From contig JABVXV010000001.1 in NCBI GenBank assembly GCA_013365325.1, positions 1 through 64,000 of the forward strand: a stretch of DNA of 64,000 nt, written 5' to 3'. Made by a program: the position numbers and the translations under genes. The notes below the pieces were generated by a model. That model had not been told where the DNA came from. It did not search any database and saw only the letters and a program-made list of their open reading frames with translations. This stretch comes from Dipetalonema caudispina (taxonomy: Eukaryota; Nematoda; Chromadorea; Rhabditida; Onchocercidae). Within the stretch, counting starts at the first letter, position 1, and every line of letters begins with the position of its first letter. Shown here in pieces: positions 41,176-53,032 of the stretch.

Positions 41176-44100
41176 TCAATGCATATATTGAATATTGTGT
41201 GCTCGAGAGCACACAATATTCAATATATCCATTAATTTATTTTCCAAATTTAATTTTAAAAAAAATCTGTATAAAATTTTTTTAGCTTCGACATTTTCGA
41301 CATTATCAGCACAAGAAGAGAAGTCTTGTAAGGAATACACCTGATACTGATTTATTAATACAACATTCGAGGAATAAGCAAGTGCTTTTGGCAAAGCCTT
41401 ATTGGCCTTGGCCATAACTAGAGGATTATAGGCATAGTTTGTCCGGTGACTCCACTGAAGCATGGAAACAAAAAAGAGAAGTAAGAAAGTGAAATAAATT
41501 TGTGTAAAACGTTTTTTGGATAATCCGTCCTACATGTAATTTAAAGATTAAGTGCCAGATTTAATTTGCTACAAATCTAACTAAATTCAATAATTTTACA
41601 TGAAAATTCGAAAATTATTCTCTCTCATTAGCATTTGGTATTAATGCGAGCCAGAATTCGGCCATTTCCACTTTCTTTCTTTCTTGAAGCAAATAAACGC
41701 AGTGGTTCATTTGTAATATAATCTAAACGATTACTAATTTATTTTTTAAAAAATTTAATTGTCAAAATTCTCATTCTTTATTTGCTCATTCATATATTTT
41801 ATTTTCTTTCCATAAGCTATTCATCACTTTTTCGCTGTATTTTGTATCACAATTTCCATTCTGCACTATCATTTTGCTGAAAAATCGATACAAACATCCA
41901 AATTTCATTCTTCTTGTGAGATAAAATGAATAATCGAAAGTTCTTATTTTTCATGCAAATTTCGCTGATTTGAAAAACAATAAAGGAATGGTGTAAAAAA
42001 GCAATAAAAGACAAATATCACAAAAAACTCACAAAACGATTATAATATGAATGTTTGTTCTTTTACTCCTTTATGATAACTTCATACTTTGAGAGAAGTT
42101 TCAGTTATTTCCAGTTATCACTTCGAACAAGAAGAATAATTTCGAACAGATGCAATTTTCAATCAACCGTACCTAAATAAACTTAGTTATTGACTTTGAT
42201 GAAATAAAAGATACTTAAAATATCGTCTTAGTTATGATATTTCACAGCTGAGCATAATATTTTTCTTATAGTTTTGCTGGTATAGAAGGACGAAATTAAA
42301 AAATGAAATCAGTCTGTCGTTACTCTTAGTATCCCTAATGCTATTTTCTTTTTCCGGATCCGTATTTTTACTGCTCATTCTTTTTTAATCTAGAAGCAAC
42401 ACTCATTTCCAATCTTCAATAGGCAAATGATTTTTGTACAAGCATGAATGTTATTAATAAAGGTGATATCTATGACACACTCCGAGAAAAATTGACCTAT
42501 CACCCGCCAATGTTAACTAATTCTTATTTCAATTCGTGAACCATATTAAGTTTCATTTCAATACAGTGAACTTTATCTGTTCTGTTTGTTGCATTCTGTG
42601 CATACTGTATGGTTAATTTATTGAATTTTCACATGAAATAAAAGTTATCACACTGTTAACTTCTTATCTTCTAATATTTTGGTACAATTTTAAATTTAAA
42701 AGTAAAATAGTTCGAAATAGAAGAATTAAATTGTTGTTCAAATTCAGCCTTTAGTTCATTGGAAATTTTGCTCATAATGCTCTTTGTTCGTGACGATAAT
42801 AGAGAAAAAAGTTGTTCGGAAAATTAACTACTTTCAATAAAACTTTGGTCGATAGTATATGTGTCATTTACTACCGAGAGCAATCCGGTATTATTAAATG
42901 TATCGGGTTCATTGGTGGTGGTACAGCTGGTCGCCATACACGGTTGATTATCTACTTCCCGAAAGTTTAGACAAATTTCGTTATTTAAACTAATTACTTC
43001 AATTTATTATTTGCGCCGGTTATCGATAGTTTTTTCAAGGCGAAAGTACGCTTGAAAAATCGTAAATAAATGAAGATGAACTTTATCATTTTGCATATGG
43101 TACTAATCAAATATCATAAGTGAGAGCAATAGCTAAACATTTTAAAATTTGAAAAGAATTTTGAAACTTTTCTGGAAAAAATTTTTTAATTCAAGAATTT
43201 TTTTGTCTTGTAAGAGATTTTAAAGTTCGAAAATACAGTTAAAATAGCTGTATCATTCAAAATTTATGGAAATTTGTAGGAACTTCTTATCTTCTCAACT
43301 ATTCCACTGATGTATGAACAAAAAAAAAAGGGAAATTTTCAACCTGTCTGGTTTTATTCACCGCTTCAAATAAATGTACTTGTTGTGGTCTTTCTACTCC
43401 AGTACTGTTGTTGACATGATATAGAAGAGGTTGACTGATGTATTCTTCAATTTCAAACAGGGTAAAGATGTGGATAGTATTCAAAACAGGTCCTACTTCA
43501 TTTATTTGTGCATATTATTTAGTTGGGTGAAAGGAGATTGATGTAAAGGAAAGGCGGAAAATGAGGTATAAGATGGCATGTGCAGATTAGGTGAAGGTGG
43601 GAAATCTCAAATGCTATTAATTTACACTGTCACAGTAGCAATAGCAGAGCTATTCTATTTCATCCATTGGAGTTCACACTGATGACCTGGGTCAAGCTGC
43701 TCAGATGAATACATTGCTAAAGGTCAAAAGTACAAACAACTCGAATAACACACAGCTATGTAAAAGGACGTAAAACGGAAGATGTGTGATATAGCCATCT
43801 TATTATCAATCCATAACAACACAACAGCGGTAAACATCAATTCAGAAGACAACAACATTGTACTAACGAAATCTCGTCTTGTTTTATAAATAGGCAATCT
43901 TAAAATTTGACCTTTACGGTTTCTCTTTTCAAAGATTTGTTGCTTTGTTTTCACATCCGTTTTCTCGCTTCCAGGTTATCTTTTGCGTAAGAAGCGGTTT
44001 ATCTTTACTCAACTAATGCCCAAGCTTCATCTGCAACAACACGCATTCATTCACACTACAATATGAAAAAGATTTTTTTCATTCAGCACGGCAAATGTAG

Positions 44101-47100
44101 GCTTTTCCGAATCCGACGAATACAATTTATTGATGTGATTCAGAATATTACTTCCTTTTGTTGGATTTCTTGGAGTTATCCAAAACTCTTCAAGTGTGTT
44201 GCTTGTTTAAACTATCTAAAGCAAGAAAATAAACAACTCTGGTAGGAATATTTATTTCAGCAAAGAAATAAGACTAATAAGTTATCAAAATGCAAATGAT
44301 GGTCTTAATACCTAAACTGTCGATCCGTTGTGCAGAATATCAGAAAACAATAGCATTTACAAACGAGGATAGATATAAACCTTTATGTTATAAATGACTC
44401 ATTGTCTAATGATGTTATGCCATAATGATCATCACGATACTCTAAATTTTAGCGGCACTAAATTCACAAAATTAAAAATTTGAGTGACCGATTTATTCCT
44501 TGACCAGGCTATTCTTCAAATTCACATGGGGAAGAAATATGCTGATGAGGAAATATGTAAGATCAATCTTTTAGTTTCTCCTCATGTTATCCACAGCGAT
44601 GTTAAATTCCAATGAATTTAATCAGTCACTAGTCGAGCAGTTTATTTCTCTTCTTCGCTTTCTCCGTTTTGCTCCATCGTTTCTCTAAGGAGCCGATAAT
44701 AAAATGAATTTTGAATTTGAAGGTTGTCATATATCATATCACTGATAGTTAGTTCCTGCTTCAACCATGTTTAAATGCTGACAATCATTAATGATTATCA
44801 ATCGATTTATGGTCAGCTTTCTTCATTTCATATTGTCTTTTCTATTCCACTTACGTTTACATATCGTTGAGAGTGAATGGGAAAATTGTGTAAAAGCATA
44901 CATAACAATTTCACGATAAAGTGTAAACCATCATAGAGTTAGTTGTATCTTTCATCTTAGTATTGCACATCACTTCTCTGATCGGGAAATCTCGTTCTGT
45001 CTTCTGCAACACTATTCACTTCTACTTGACCTTTCATTTTATCGGATTCTTCTCCAAATAATACCTATCTTTCAGCGCATCACAATTCGCTATGCCACAT
45101 CCATCCTAATTCTTAATGCTAATTCATCATTGTAGCAACTCTGCCAAGAATGCATCAATGCCTTCATGGACCAAACTCTCTTCTTGCTCTTTCTTTCTCT
45201 TTGCTTTCGATCAAAAATCATTTTATGGCTGGTTGTCTAATAGCAATAGTAAGCAAAGCAGCAATGTCGTCATCAACAGGGAAGGACAATTCATCTCATC
45301 TCATCAATGAATCAATACATGTACCACTATCGCTTCTACTACCATTTACCTTACCCTACCATCACCATCATCATCAGCTATTATCACAGCCTAATAATGC
45401 CTTTTTGCTTCCCTTTCCTACTGATGACACGGCCATACCTTTCCCCTTTTCTCTTCATAGCACGGCATTCAATGTCCATTCATTTTCGTGCCTTAAAATG
45501 AATGTCAAGCCCTACAACGGCGTCTCGTAGCAAACAGAGAGACAGACACAAACACACACATACCTAAGCTGAAAATAGAACGGAAAAGCTACATTGACGA
45601 AGTGAAGTATCTGCAGCGTCCGTCCTATGATGACGCTGCATTCACACTGTTTATTGCTATCGACATGATTGACAGCATCGGGTCGATAACCTAGTGTGGA
45701 TGGATGGATGGATATGGTTGGTTGGTTGGTTGGATCGTTGGTGGTCATATATCGATAGTGGTGATATCTTACTATTGCTCACTTCCCAGATTCTTCGTGG
45801 CAGCTGTCGCAATCAACACAACAACAACAACAACAACAACGATTTTCACATGTAACACATGTGGCTTTTGAAAATTTCAACAGATCTCCTCATAGATACA
45901 TTTACTGATCCAATTCAAGAAAGATGTTTTGTATACCTTTTACATAGGTTCTTGTTATTGAGGGATGCTCTTATGAAGTTAAAATAAGGAAGCAGGAAAA
46001 GCCTGAAGTTTCTCATATTCGATAGATTGCTTTTGGGAAAAAAGGACGGAAAGGTTTCTTTTTTTTTCTGTTTATTTGGTTCAAAGAACAAAGAAGGCTA
46101 CGGTATCGTATAGTATTAGTTGTTGAAATAAATTAAATCTTGGAAGCAATTAATCGTTAAACTGAAATAAGCAATAGATCGTAATGATTCAAATAACGAG
46201 TGTAACTGGAGAAGATGCTTTTAATTTTGATCTCTTTATTTTTTCCCATTTTGTATCTCTTATATAAAGAAAATTATTTACCTTCTACATAAATATTTTT
46301 GTTTTTTCGGACGGCACAACAACTATAAGTAAACAAACAATCATTATCAACCATTCGGATGATGAAATGATCCGATTTACAATAGCACTAACAGTGCTCT
46401 ATTATTTATACTATAAGAAAATTAGTAATTTTCTTGTTTAAGTTCAAAAAATAACCGCTAAGAAATCCAAAACTCATATGGTACTTGCATCAACTATTTG
46501 ACTTTCCTAATAAAACCAGTTGAAAACAAAACTTTTCCCATCCTTATCCTTTCTTTTCGTTATTTTCTCTTCCTTTTGCTCGAAATGATAAATAGCAATG
46601 TTGGAGATATTATGACTATCCACTTATGCGCCACAACAATGTATAACTTTATATTGCTGAATGATAGTCACACAAACAGAGTTAATGCTGATACAATTAC
46701 AATTACAATTACAATTACTGTTGCAACAACAACATGCAATAATATTGTTGTTATTTTTACTGTTGAAAACAAGAACTAAAGTAATTATTTATTGCATGTT
46801 TGATTAGTTTCTTTCTCGTCGCAGATCTATTTTTCTTACTTGAATGATTAATTTATGAAATAATCCATAACAAGGAAGATGGCAATACTAAGCCATAATT
46901 TTTCCTCCTTATCTCTAACTTGGCCATAGATAATCGACGAATGATGAATAAGCCCTCAAGTTAGACAGACATTATCGTTAAATGTTGTTGCCAGTCTAAT
47001 AAAGGGTTTTATGAAGAAGATCAGGAACAGAAACAATTATTTGTTTCTCTTCTCAAAGAGATTCCTCCTGCTTATCCTTCAACAAATTCAATGTTTAGGT

Positions 47101-48281
47101 TCTTTTGCAACACAATGAATGAGGAAATCAATATGAAGAAAAGTTTCCCCTCTCCCTCTCTAACTAAATCTCTTATTTTACAGGGATTATGACTTAATAT
47201 TTTAGAAGAATTCTTTGTTTTTTTTTAAATATAAGTGCTTCCATATTAATTATTGTTAGAAATGATTAATTGAATTGACTTATTATATGAAGCTCAGAGA
47301 GATCAATATGACAACTTTCTTGTTTACATTTCATAATTGCGCCGTGTGCTGTTGTCATGTCTCATGCTGTTAATATAATAGCTACATTCCCGTCTACCGG
47401 TTATGAATTTTACGCGATGGATGAAACGTTTTTCTCATTTTCTTCCATTCATCATTCTGCAACGATAAATAAAAGCTAGTCATTCTTTCTTCCGCGAATT
47501 CCTCGATATGTTTGATCATGTATTGAGATATTGATCACTTTATACAGATCATAGTGCGATTTCCTACATACCTCACACATTACCACTTTTAACTGATGTC
47601 CTAATTACCACCTGAAGCGTTTTGTCATGAATTATTAAAAAAAAAGTGTTGTTTTTTTGATTTTTAAAAAGACTACTATGGTTTAAGCTAGTAGGCCATC
47701 ACTTAACATTTCTACGTCCTGCATAACTTATGTATTCAAAAGAGACAGGCACTAAAAGAAATTGAAGGCTTTTAGGCCAAGTAAATTTTTTTGATATAAT
47801 AGGAGGCAGTAGTATAATGAGAGAAAACCACAGCAAATGCCATTATTTATGGATCTATTTTAAATTTGTGAGCCTTTCATAGTGCCAGTGTATGTATGTT
47901 GTATACGACAGGATGGAATATCAGTTGGTGGATCCCATACCTACAATGACAACCTTATCCATCGTCCTATTATCGTACATTTATTTTGGAGTGCATTCTT
48001 TACAATTCATTTGTTGCCGTTAGCAGTAGTACTGCGTACCTGAAACCTATTTATTTCTATCGTATCCATATAGAAGACAAGGGGTGTTGACATTATTTGA
48101 TGTGGTTATCTGGCACAGTATGACATGAATATATATATAGTTTGTTCGTACATTTCCACCACCTTACACTCGCAATTAGAGGTTATGAAAAGGACTGCAT
48201 AGAAATGAAGAATTGTCGAATATCTCACCTCTCTCGGTGATCGCATTGATTCTTCTAATCTATTCCAGATATGCTTGTTAG
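41176..48281 (-). CDS. Unknown multi-exon minus-strand gene (partial)
   Basis: Four exons keep frame across their splices: 48229-48281, 47907-47940, 43344-43492 and 41176-41454 (the last reads to a TGA). Peptide order: NKHIWNRLEESMRSPRE, then VWDPPTDIPSC, then a 49-residue exon with N-glycosylation-type NNST and NKT sites (ISQPLLYHVNNSTGVERPQ), then WSHRTNYAYNPL and a mixed segment with SSCADN. Tryptophans, Cys and sequons suggest an extracellular part of a secreted or membrane protein. Introns reach 4.4 kb. The final exon could end earlier and splice on to 40975. The 5' end is not found and the family is not recognised. Each junction is individually modest evidence. Confidence 0.35.
41183..41228. 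repeat. 46-bp near-perfect palindrome (22-nt arms, 2-nt loop)
   Basis: The left arm runs from ATATATTG to GTGTGCTC; the right arm is its exact reverse complement, with only GA between. It sits at the 3' end of the last open frame of the minus-strand gene. It is the longest exact inverted repeat noticed in the window. Confidence 0.95.
45117..45530 (+). other. 126-codon ORF of uncertain status
   Basis: The ATG at 45150 opens 126 codons to TAG, downstream of a CTTTCAG at about 45075 but after an earlier short ATG ORF. The peptide is Ser/Leu/His/Pro-rich with a His5 run. It lies beside a cluster of microsatellites and is less AT-rich than its surroundings. It may be a UTR/promoter-type or non-coding region rather than a gene; no homology recognised. 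Confidence 0.2.
45697..45840. repeat. Microsatellite cluster (GGAT, GGTT, CAA)
   Basis: Short arrays of GGAT (about 45697-45713), GGTT (45715-45733) and CAA/ACA (45817-45840) within 150 bp, just after a CA-rich patch at 45540-45562. They lie inside the large intron of the minus-strand gene. Confidence 0.85.
46693..46718. repeat. (ACAATT)n hexamer repeat
   Basis: Four and a third perfect ACAATT units, followed by a CAA-rich patch. Confidence 0.9.
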
Positions 48282-49525
48282 CTTGAAGGATCAAAAGACT
48301 TGAAGTAATTCATTTTTGAATGATAACTTAAACAAATACAGATATGTATCAAATTACTTCAACTACTTGAACCATATCGAATCACCGATACAGTATATTG
48401 TCATTTTTTTTGCTGAATAACATTGATTTTTGTTAAATGTTCCATGGATTTAGTAAGCTATTAGATGAAATCAAAATTGCTGAATTTTTGAAAAATACTT
48501 TAAAGTTTTTCTTCATCTAATTAGATATTGTCAAATAAATTGGTGTGTAAAAATATTTTCATAAAGCACCTCATTACCTACAACTACAGAACTTGTTGAC
48601 ATATAAGAAAATTCTGGTCCAAACATTTCATCTAATTTTTGTTCATATCATATTTTAAAGTAATACTTAAGATCAATAGTCGGGTATTGATCACTTTGCA
48701 TATTATATAAATTCAGTTATTTTTAATTCTGTTCATGTATTCATATGTGTTTTAAATGTCTCTCAGTGATTTTAGCCGTATTATTTTCCAACAGCATTGA
48801 TTTCAATATCAATTTTCTTGTTATTTTGCAAAAATTTCAAACTTTTTTATACTTTGAATTTGTTGTCATTAATGATTTTGAATCCTGAAATATTGCAAGC
48901 ATAAGAATGCGCGTACACAATAATAATAATGAGAGACCCTTTCTAAAGTATTACTTCATTTTTTGTGCTTTGAAGAATGGTATAGTATATTACAATTGAT
49001 CAGATATGACGTTTAATTCAAAATTCACACGTGTATTTTATTTATATATTTGCGTGTTTGAGCTTTTCTTCAAAAATAATAAGTTAATTAATATGATATA
49101 ACATATATTCACTTTTCAATAGATTTTTTTTCAACAGTTCATTCGATAATGTAATATCAAAAGCTTAGTTAAAATCATTATTACAGTCTTTTTGATGAAG
49201 AAAATGAATGTAAGAATAGGTTAAAAAAAAAAGAAGTTCATAAATAAAAAAAAAGAATCATTTATCCTTCCATATGTTATTTAAAAAAAAGAAAAAGAAA
49301 GAAAAAACAAAAATCAAATAGCAAATAAACAGAGCTGGTTGTTGCTGTTTCACTTGCTCGTAAAAGAATGAGAAGTGAGAATGTTCTTTTTTTTGATGAC
49401 GAAGAAGCTTTTTCAAACAAATTTCAATCAGTCTGTTCCATTAGTGCCACCTTCACCACTGCCGATCATATTGTGTAGTTGTAACGGAGATTGAAAAACT
49501 CTCCACTCTCATCATCCAACGGATT
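48282..49525. other. AT-rich spacer, no gene seen
   Basis: No exon recognised; A-rich low-complexity tract around 49220-49315. May contain the 5' part of the minus-strand 41-48 kb gene. Confidence 0.3.
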
Positions 49526-49547
49526 TTTATTTCATTTGTTGGAAAAA

Positions 49548-49739
49548 TCAATCGAGCACTTCTATTCCTACGTCATACTTTTCCTCATTCACCAAACTGA
49601 TAATCTTTGCATACGAAATATGTAATGCTGCCAGTGCTGTTCTTTTCTTCGATTGAAGAAGATTCAACAATGATGTTGATAAATTACTAGGAGCAGTTAA
49701 TTGGGGTGACCTTTTAGAGATTAATAGATATTGGGCCAT
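49548..49739 (-). CDS. Small protein, 63 aa, single exon
   Basis: The ATG follows CCCAATTCCAG immediately, and the frame runs 63 codons to TGA; AATAAA lies about 17 nt past the stop (49526-49531). This compact acceptor-ORF-poly(A) arrangement is what a trans-spliced small gene looks like. The peptide has a Ser/Pro/Thr-rich segment (residues 8-22), then a helical stretch with SKKRTALAALHISYAKIISL and an acidic end. There is no TM or signal peptide. The same acceptor could equally begin the last exon of a larger gene, but no upstream minus-strand exon was seen before 50.9 kb. No family was recognised. Confidence 0.45.
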   Translation of the reverse strand: MAQYLLISKRSPQLTAPSNLSTSLLNLLQSKKRTALAALHISYAKIISLVNEEKYDVGIEVLD

Positions 49740-50898
49740 CTGGAATTGGGCAATGGGAATAAAATAGTGGAGTAAAGCAAAATGGTCAGTGCGCCCGTCT
49801 TTTTGGCAGCAGATTTCGATTTTTTAGCCTTATTTAAAACTTCTTGATAATAATTGGTTCCTTCTTTTTAATAAATTTCACAAGTATGAATCAAAGTACG
49901 TCTCATGAATTCCTTCCAGTTTACCTCATTCTTCAAATTTTTGCTTTGAAATTTTTGTTTTCGTTTACATATTGTTTCATTTCAAGGTGTTTTCTTCATT
50001 GAAAATTTAAGTCATATCTTTCCTAAACAAAAGGTGAATGAGAAAGACAAATGCTTTTGTTAATTTGTGTGGAATTCATTACGAGATCTAATAATAGGAG
50101 TAATGTTAAGTACTCGACGTTAGAAGTTTGTTTTTTTAAGTCGAAATTTGTGCATATTCCTATATAAAAATTTTGCTGTGAATTCGGGAACTCCATAGAT
50201 ATATATTAGCGTGTCGTCGTATCCAACATCGAGTGTACCGGTCAAGGACAAGGTGACCTGTATAGAAATCTTTCCATCCCATCCATTTCTTCATTTCAAT
50301 AGTCCTATTTGTTTGATGTTCACATGGCACAACTGTTATCTTCCAGCCATTTCAGTTTTGAAAATCATTTTACAGTTCTGCTTGCTATTTCTGTTAGGTG
50401 ATAGTAATTAACCTATGTTTTTAATCTTTACTTGCATGAGAAAAGAGTGCCGCTTTTTGTTAGAATTACAACGCTTCACTTATTGAAATCTGCTGAAATA
50501 ATAGCATACTTAACTCATTTTTGACAACTTTTACATTGAAGTATATTTATTGGCGAATCGATACGACGATCGTTATGAAATTAAATAAATTCTTGATTAA
50601 TTTCACTTGTCATTTCAGGCATCCCCCATACAACAATCCTCACTTGCTTGCTTCCTTACTTCGCCATATCCTTTTATCACTACAGTCATTTTCATTGCTG
50701 AAATTATCACTCTTCTACAATCTTATCTGCATTTACCGAAACCCATCTATCTGCAGCAAACTTCACATTTTTCTCAATAGTGATCAATCTTTCCTGTGCA
50801 GAAATTTGTTTTCTGTAATTCATAGTCGTTCGACAAAAAATTTGCATTTTCAACAAACTTTTTCTGAGTTTTTTTCGACCTCATCAATCAACTACAAC
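49740..50898. other. Divergent intergenic, 5' flank of TP53INP-like gene
   Basis: No exon supported. The frame before ATG 50899 stays open far upstream (from 50521) but is T-rich and unlike the family; a CATTTCAG at about 50618 may mark the 5' UTR start. Confidence 0.35.
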
Positions 50899-53032
50899 AT
50901 GCTGGATGGTTTTTATGGATATTTCTTTGGCAGTGAGGATGTTAATGACAACAATACAAAAGTAAGCAGTGTGAATTTTTTCCGATCCACCTGAACACAA
51001 ATGATAATCGCAGTTCTTTTACCTGACTAAGGGACATCTTTGATTAAGCTGTCTGTTATGAAAAAGTATCCTATACAAACTTGTACTACAATTTAGTTCT
51101 TTTTCGGAATTTTTGACAGGCTCTTCCGGAAAACTTTTGGGTTTAGTGCTGTGAAAAAAACTGTAAAAGTATGTTTTGTGATTTCTAGGAGAATGTTACC
51201 GTGCTGACGAATTCGACCGAGTTGGTTACTTTTACTTTACCAAGTGGAAGTTCGGAAACGAAGGATGATGATTGGATTTTGATTGATGGTAAGAATAAAA
51301 TTTTACTACTCGTAGTTGCAAACAGTCTAATTGAACATATCATTGTAGTTTAACCGTATTATTACAGCGTCACTTACATGCAATCGTCGGAAAAAAGAGT
51401 TACTATTCAGTTTTATTCATTACCCATATTATTTGCGAAAATTCAAACCAATAACTAATTTGTTGTTGCGGTTATTAAGCTAGTATTGCTGTTCGAAGTA
51501 AGTAAAAAGAAATAAATAAACTTCCATATATCATTTCTAGGGCAGTTATCTTCTGGTCGTTCAACACCGGTGATTGTTCCGGAACCGGATCTGATAGCAA
51601 TCGATGATGAACTCTCATCAGTGGTTACTGAATCTTTACGATCACTATCACCTGCATCAACTGTTCCGCATGATGATGTACTGTCATCGGAACCTGTGAG
51701 ATGCGACTGTACTTGGGATTTGAGTCGAGGATCACGCAACGGAATATCGGGGAAGCATGTCGAACGAATGCGTCAAGCAAAACAGAAGGCTATGGAAAGA
51801 AAGGAGTTGGAACGAAAGGTGCAGTTTGTTATCAGTAAATTGCTATCAGCTAAATACGCTTGCAAACATCCTTTCATGTTTATTCGAAGGAATGCAAATT
51901 TTATTGCAGCTTTTCGAGAATCAACTGCTAGGAATAAGTAATGACATAGACAGAAAACATCCTAACAATGTCATCAACAGCAATGCCAGCAATAAAACAT
52001 TGAATATGCTAAATAATGCTACTAAAATGAAGAGGTAAATTTAGTTTTACTATTTAAATATGCATAGCAAAAGATTCACAGCTAATGAAAATAGATCGAT
52101 CTATTGATGGCTGTTAACTACTCGTTATCCCCATATATTAGGAAGTAAATGATTGGAAAGAGTTATGATTTAAATTAATCAGCCCAGAGAGGCTGGGATC
52201 ATTTTTTCAACCTTTTCGCAGTTATTTCGCATTTAGCTATTCTCGTTTTATTTTGCTCATATCAGATTTGTTTTCGATCGGGATGAGTTTTTTAACTAAA
52301 ATATATGTAGATCGATGGGTAAACTAGTCAGGGAACTATTGGCCATGTATAATTAACCTTCATAGGACAAACTGATTCTTTGTTCCACAGCCTCTAAAAT
52401 CATCGAAATTTGCTGGGAGTTCTCGACATATTCCAAGTCATATCAGTTCATTCCTATCCATATATTCAGGAGTTCATTACTTTCGGTTTCTAAAATCATA
52501 GAAGTTTGGTCAAGCATATTTCGAGGGTTACGAAATTTGTTAATTGATATCTGTGAATTTTAAATTCTGAAGTTCATTTATTATCAAATTTCTTATTTCT
52601 CCTGTACGTGAAGTTTAGATATCATTCAGAATTCACTCTACAAATGGAATTTTATTATTTATGAAGTGCTGCCGAAAATGTCTTCATCAGATTTTATTTT
52701 CTTAAAAGCTAAAACTGAGATGAAGTGAAGCATAATAAAACGCGACTGTATAGTGATATCATAAAGTTGGAAGAAGAGGGATGAAATCATGAGAAGTATC
52801 AGAGAACTGGAAGATCGGGTCACTTAGAACTGAGAATGGATTATCCTTCGAAATGAAAATTCAGCCATTATAAACCTTTAAGTAATGCAACGCTTTCATA
52901 AGAGATTTCTTCTACAGATCCACTGCCGCTGGGCATTTTGCAACGGATTCAAAAACGAAACCGCGCTCAAAGAAAACCAGTCGTTTGTTGGCTGGACGTA
53001 ACAACGACCGTAAAGTGAACACGTTGAACTAA
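50899..53032 (+). CDS. TP53INP: TP53INP/DOR family autophagy-transcription protein
   Basis: Family proteins (TP53INP1/2, Drosophila DOR) shuttle between nucleus, where they act as nuclear-receptor/p53 co-activators, and autophagosomes, where they bind Atg8/LC3. Exons 50899-50961, 51189-51288, 51541-51818, 51910-52034 and 52918-53032 join in frame to 226 aa. The N-terminus is short and aromatic (MLDGFYGYFFG, like MFQRLNKMF of TP53INP1). The LIR is clear at about residues 47-54: acidic run then W-I-L-I (KDDDWILID; human EDEWILVD). An acidic Ser/Pro segment follows. The C-terminal part has the basic helix RMRQAKQKAMERKELERK and a final TKPRSKKTSR basic tail, as in the family's nuclear/nucleolar signal. 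The middle 'activation' region is diverged. Homology rests mainly on the LIR and overall layout. Confidence 0.8.

Noticed and set aside
46498..46779. Plus-strand 93-codon ORF
   Set aside because: TTG start and held open by the ACAATT hexamer repeat (Thr-Ile run).
51455..51739. Minus-strand 94-codon ORF
   Set aside because: Antisense shadow of TP53INP exon 3.
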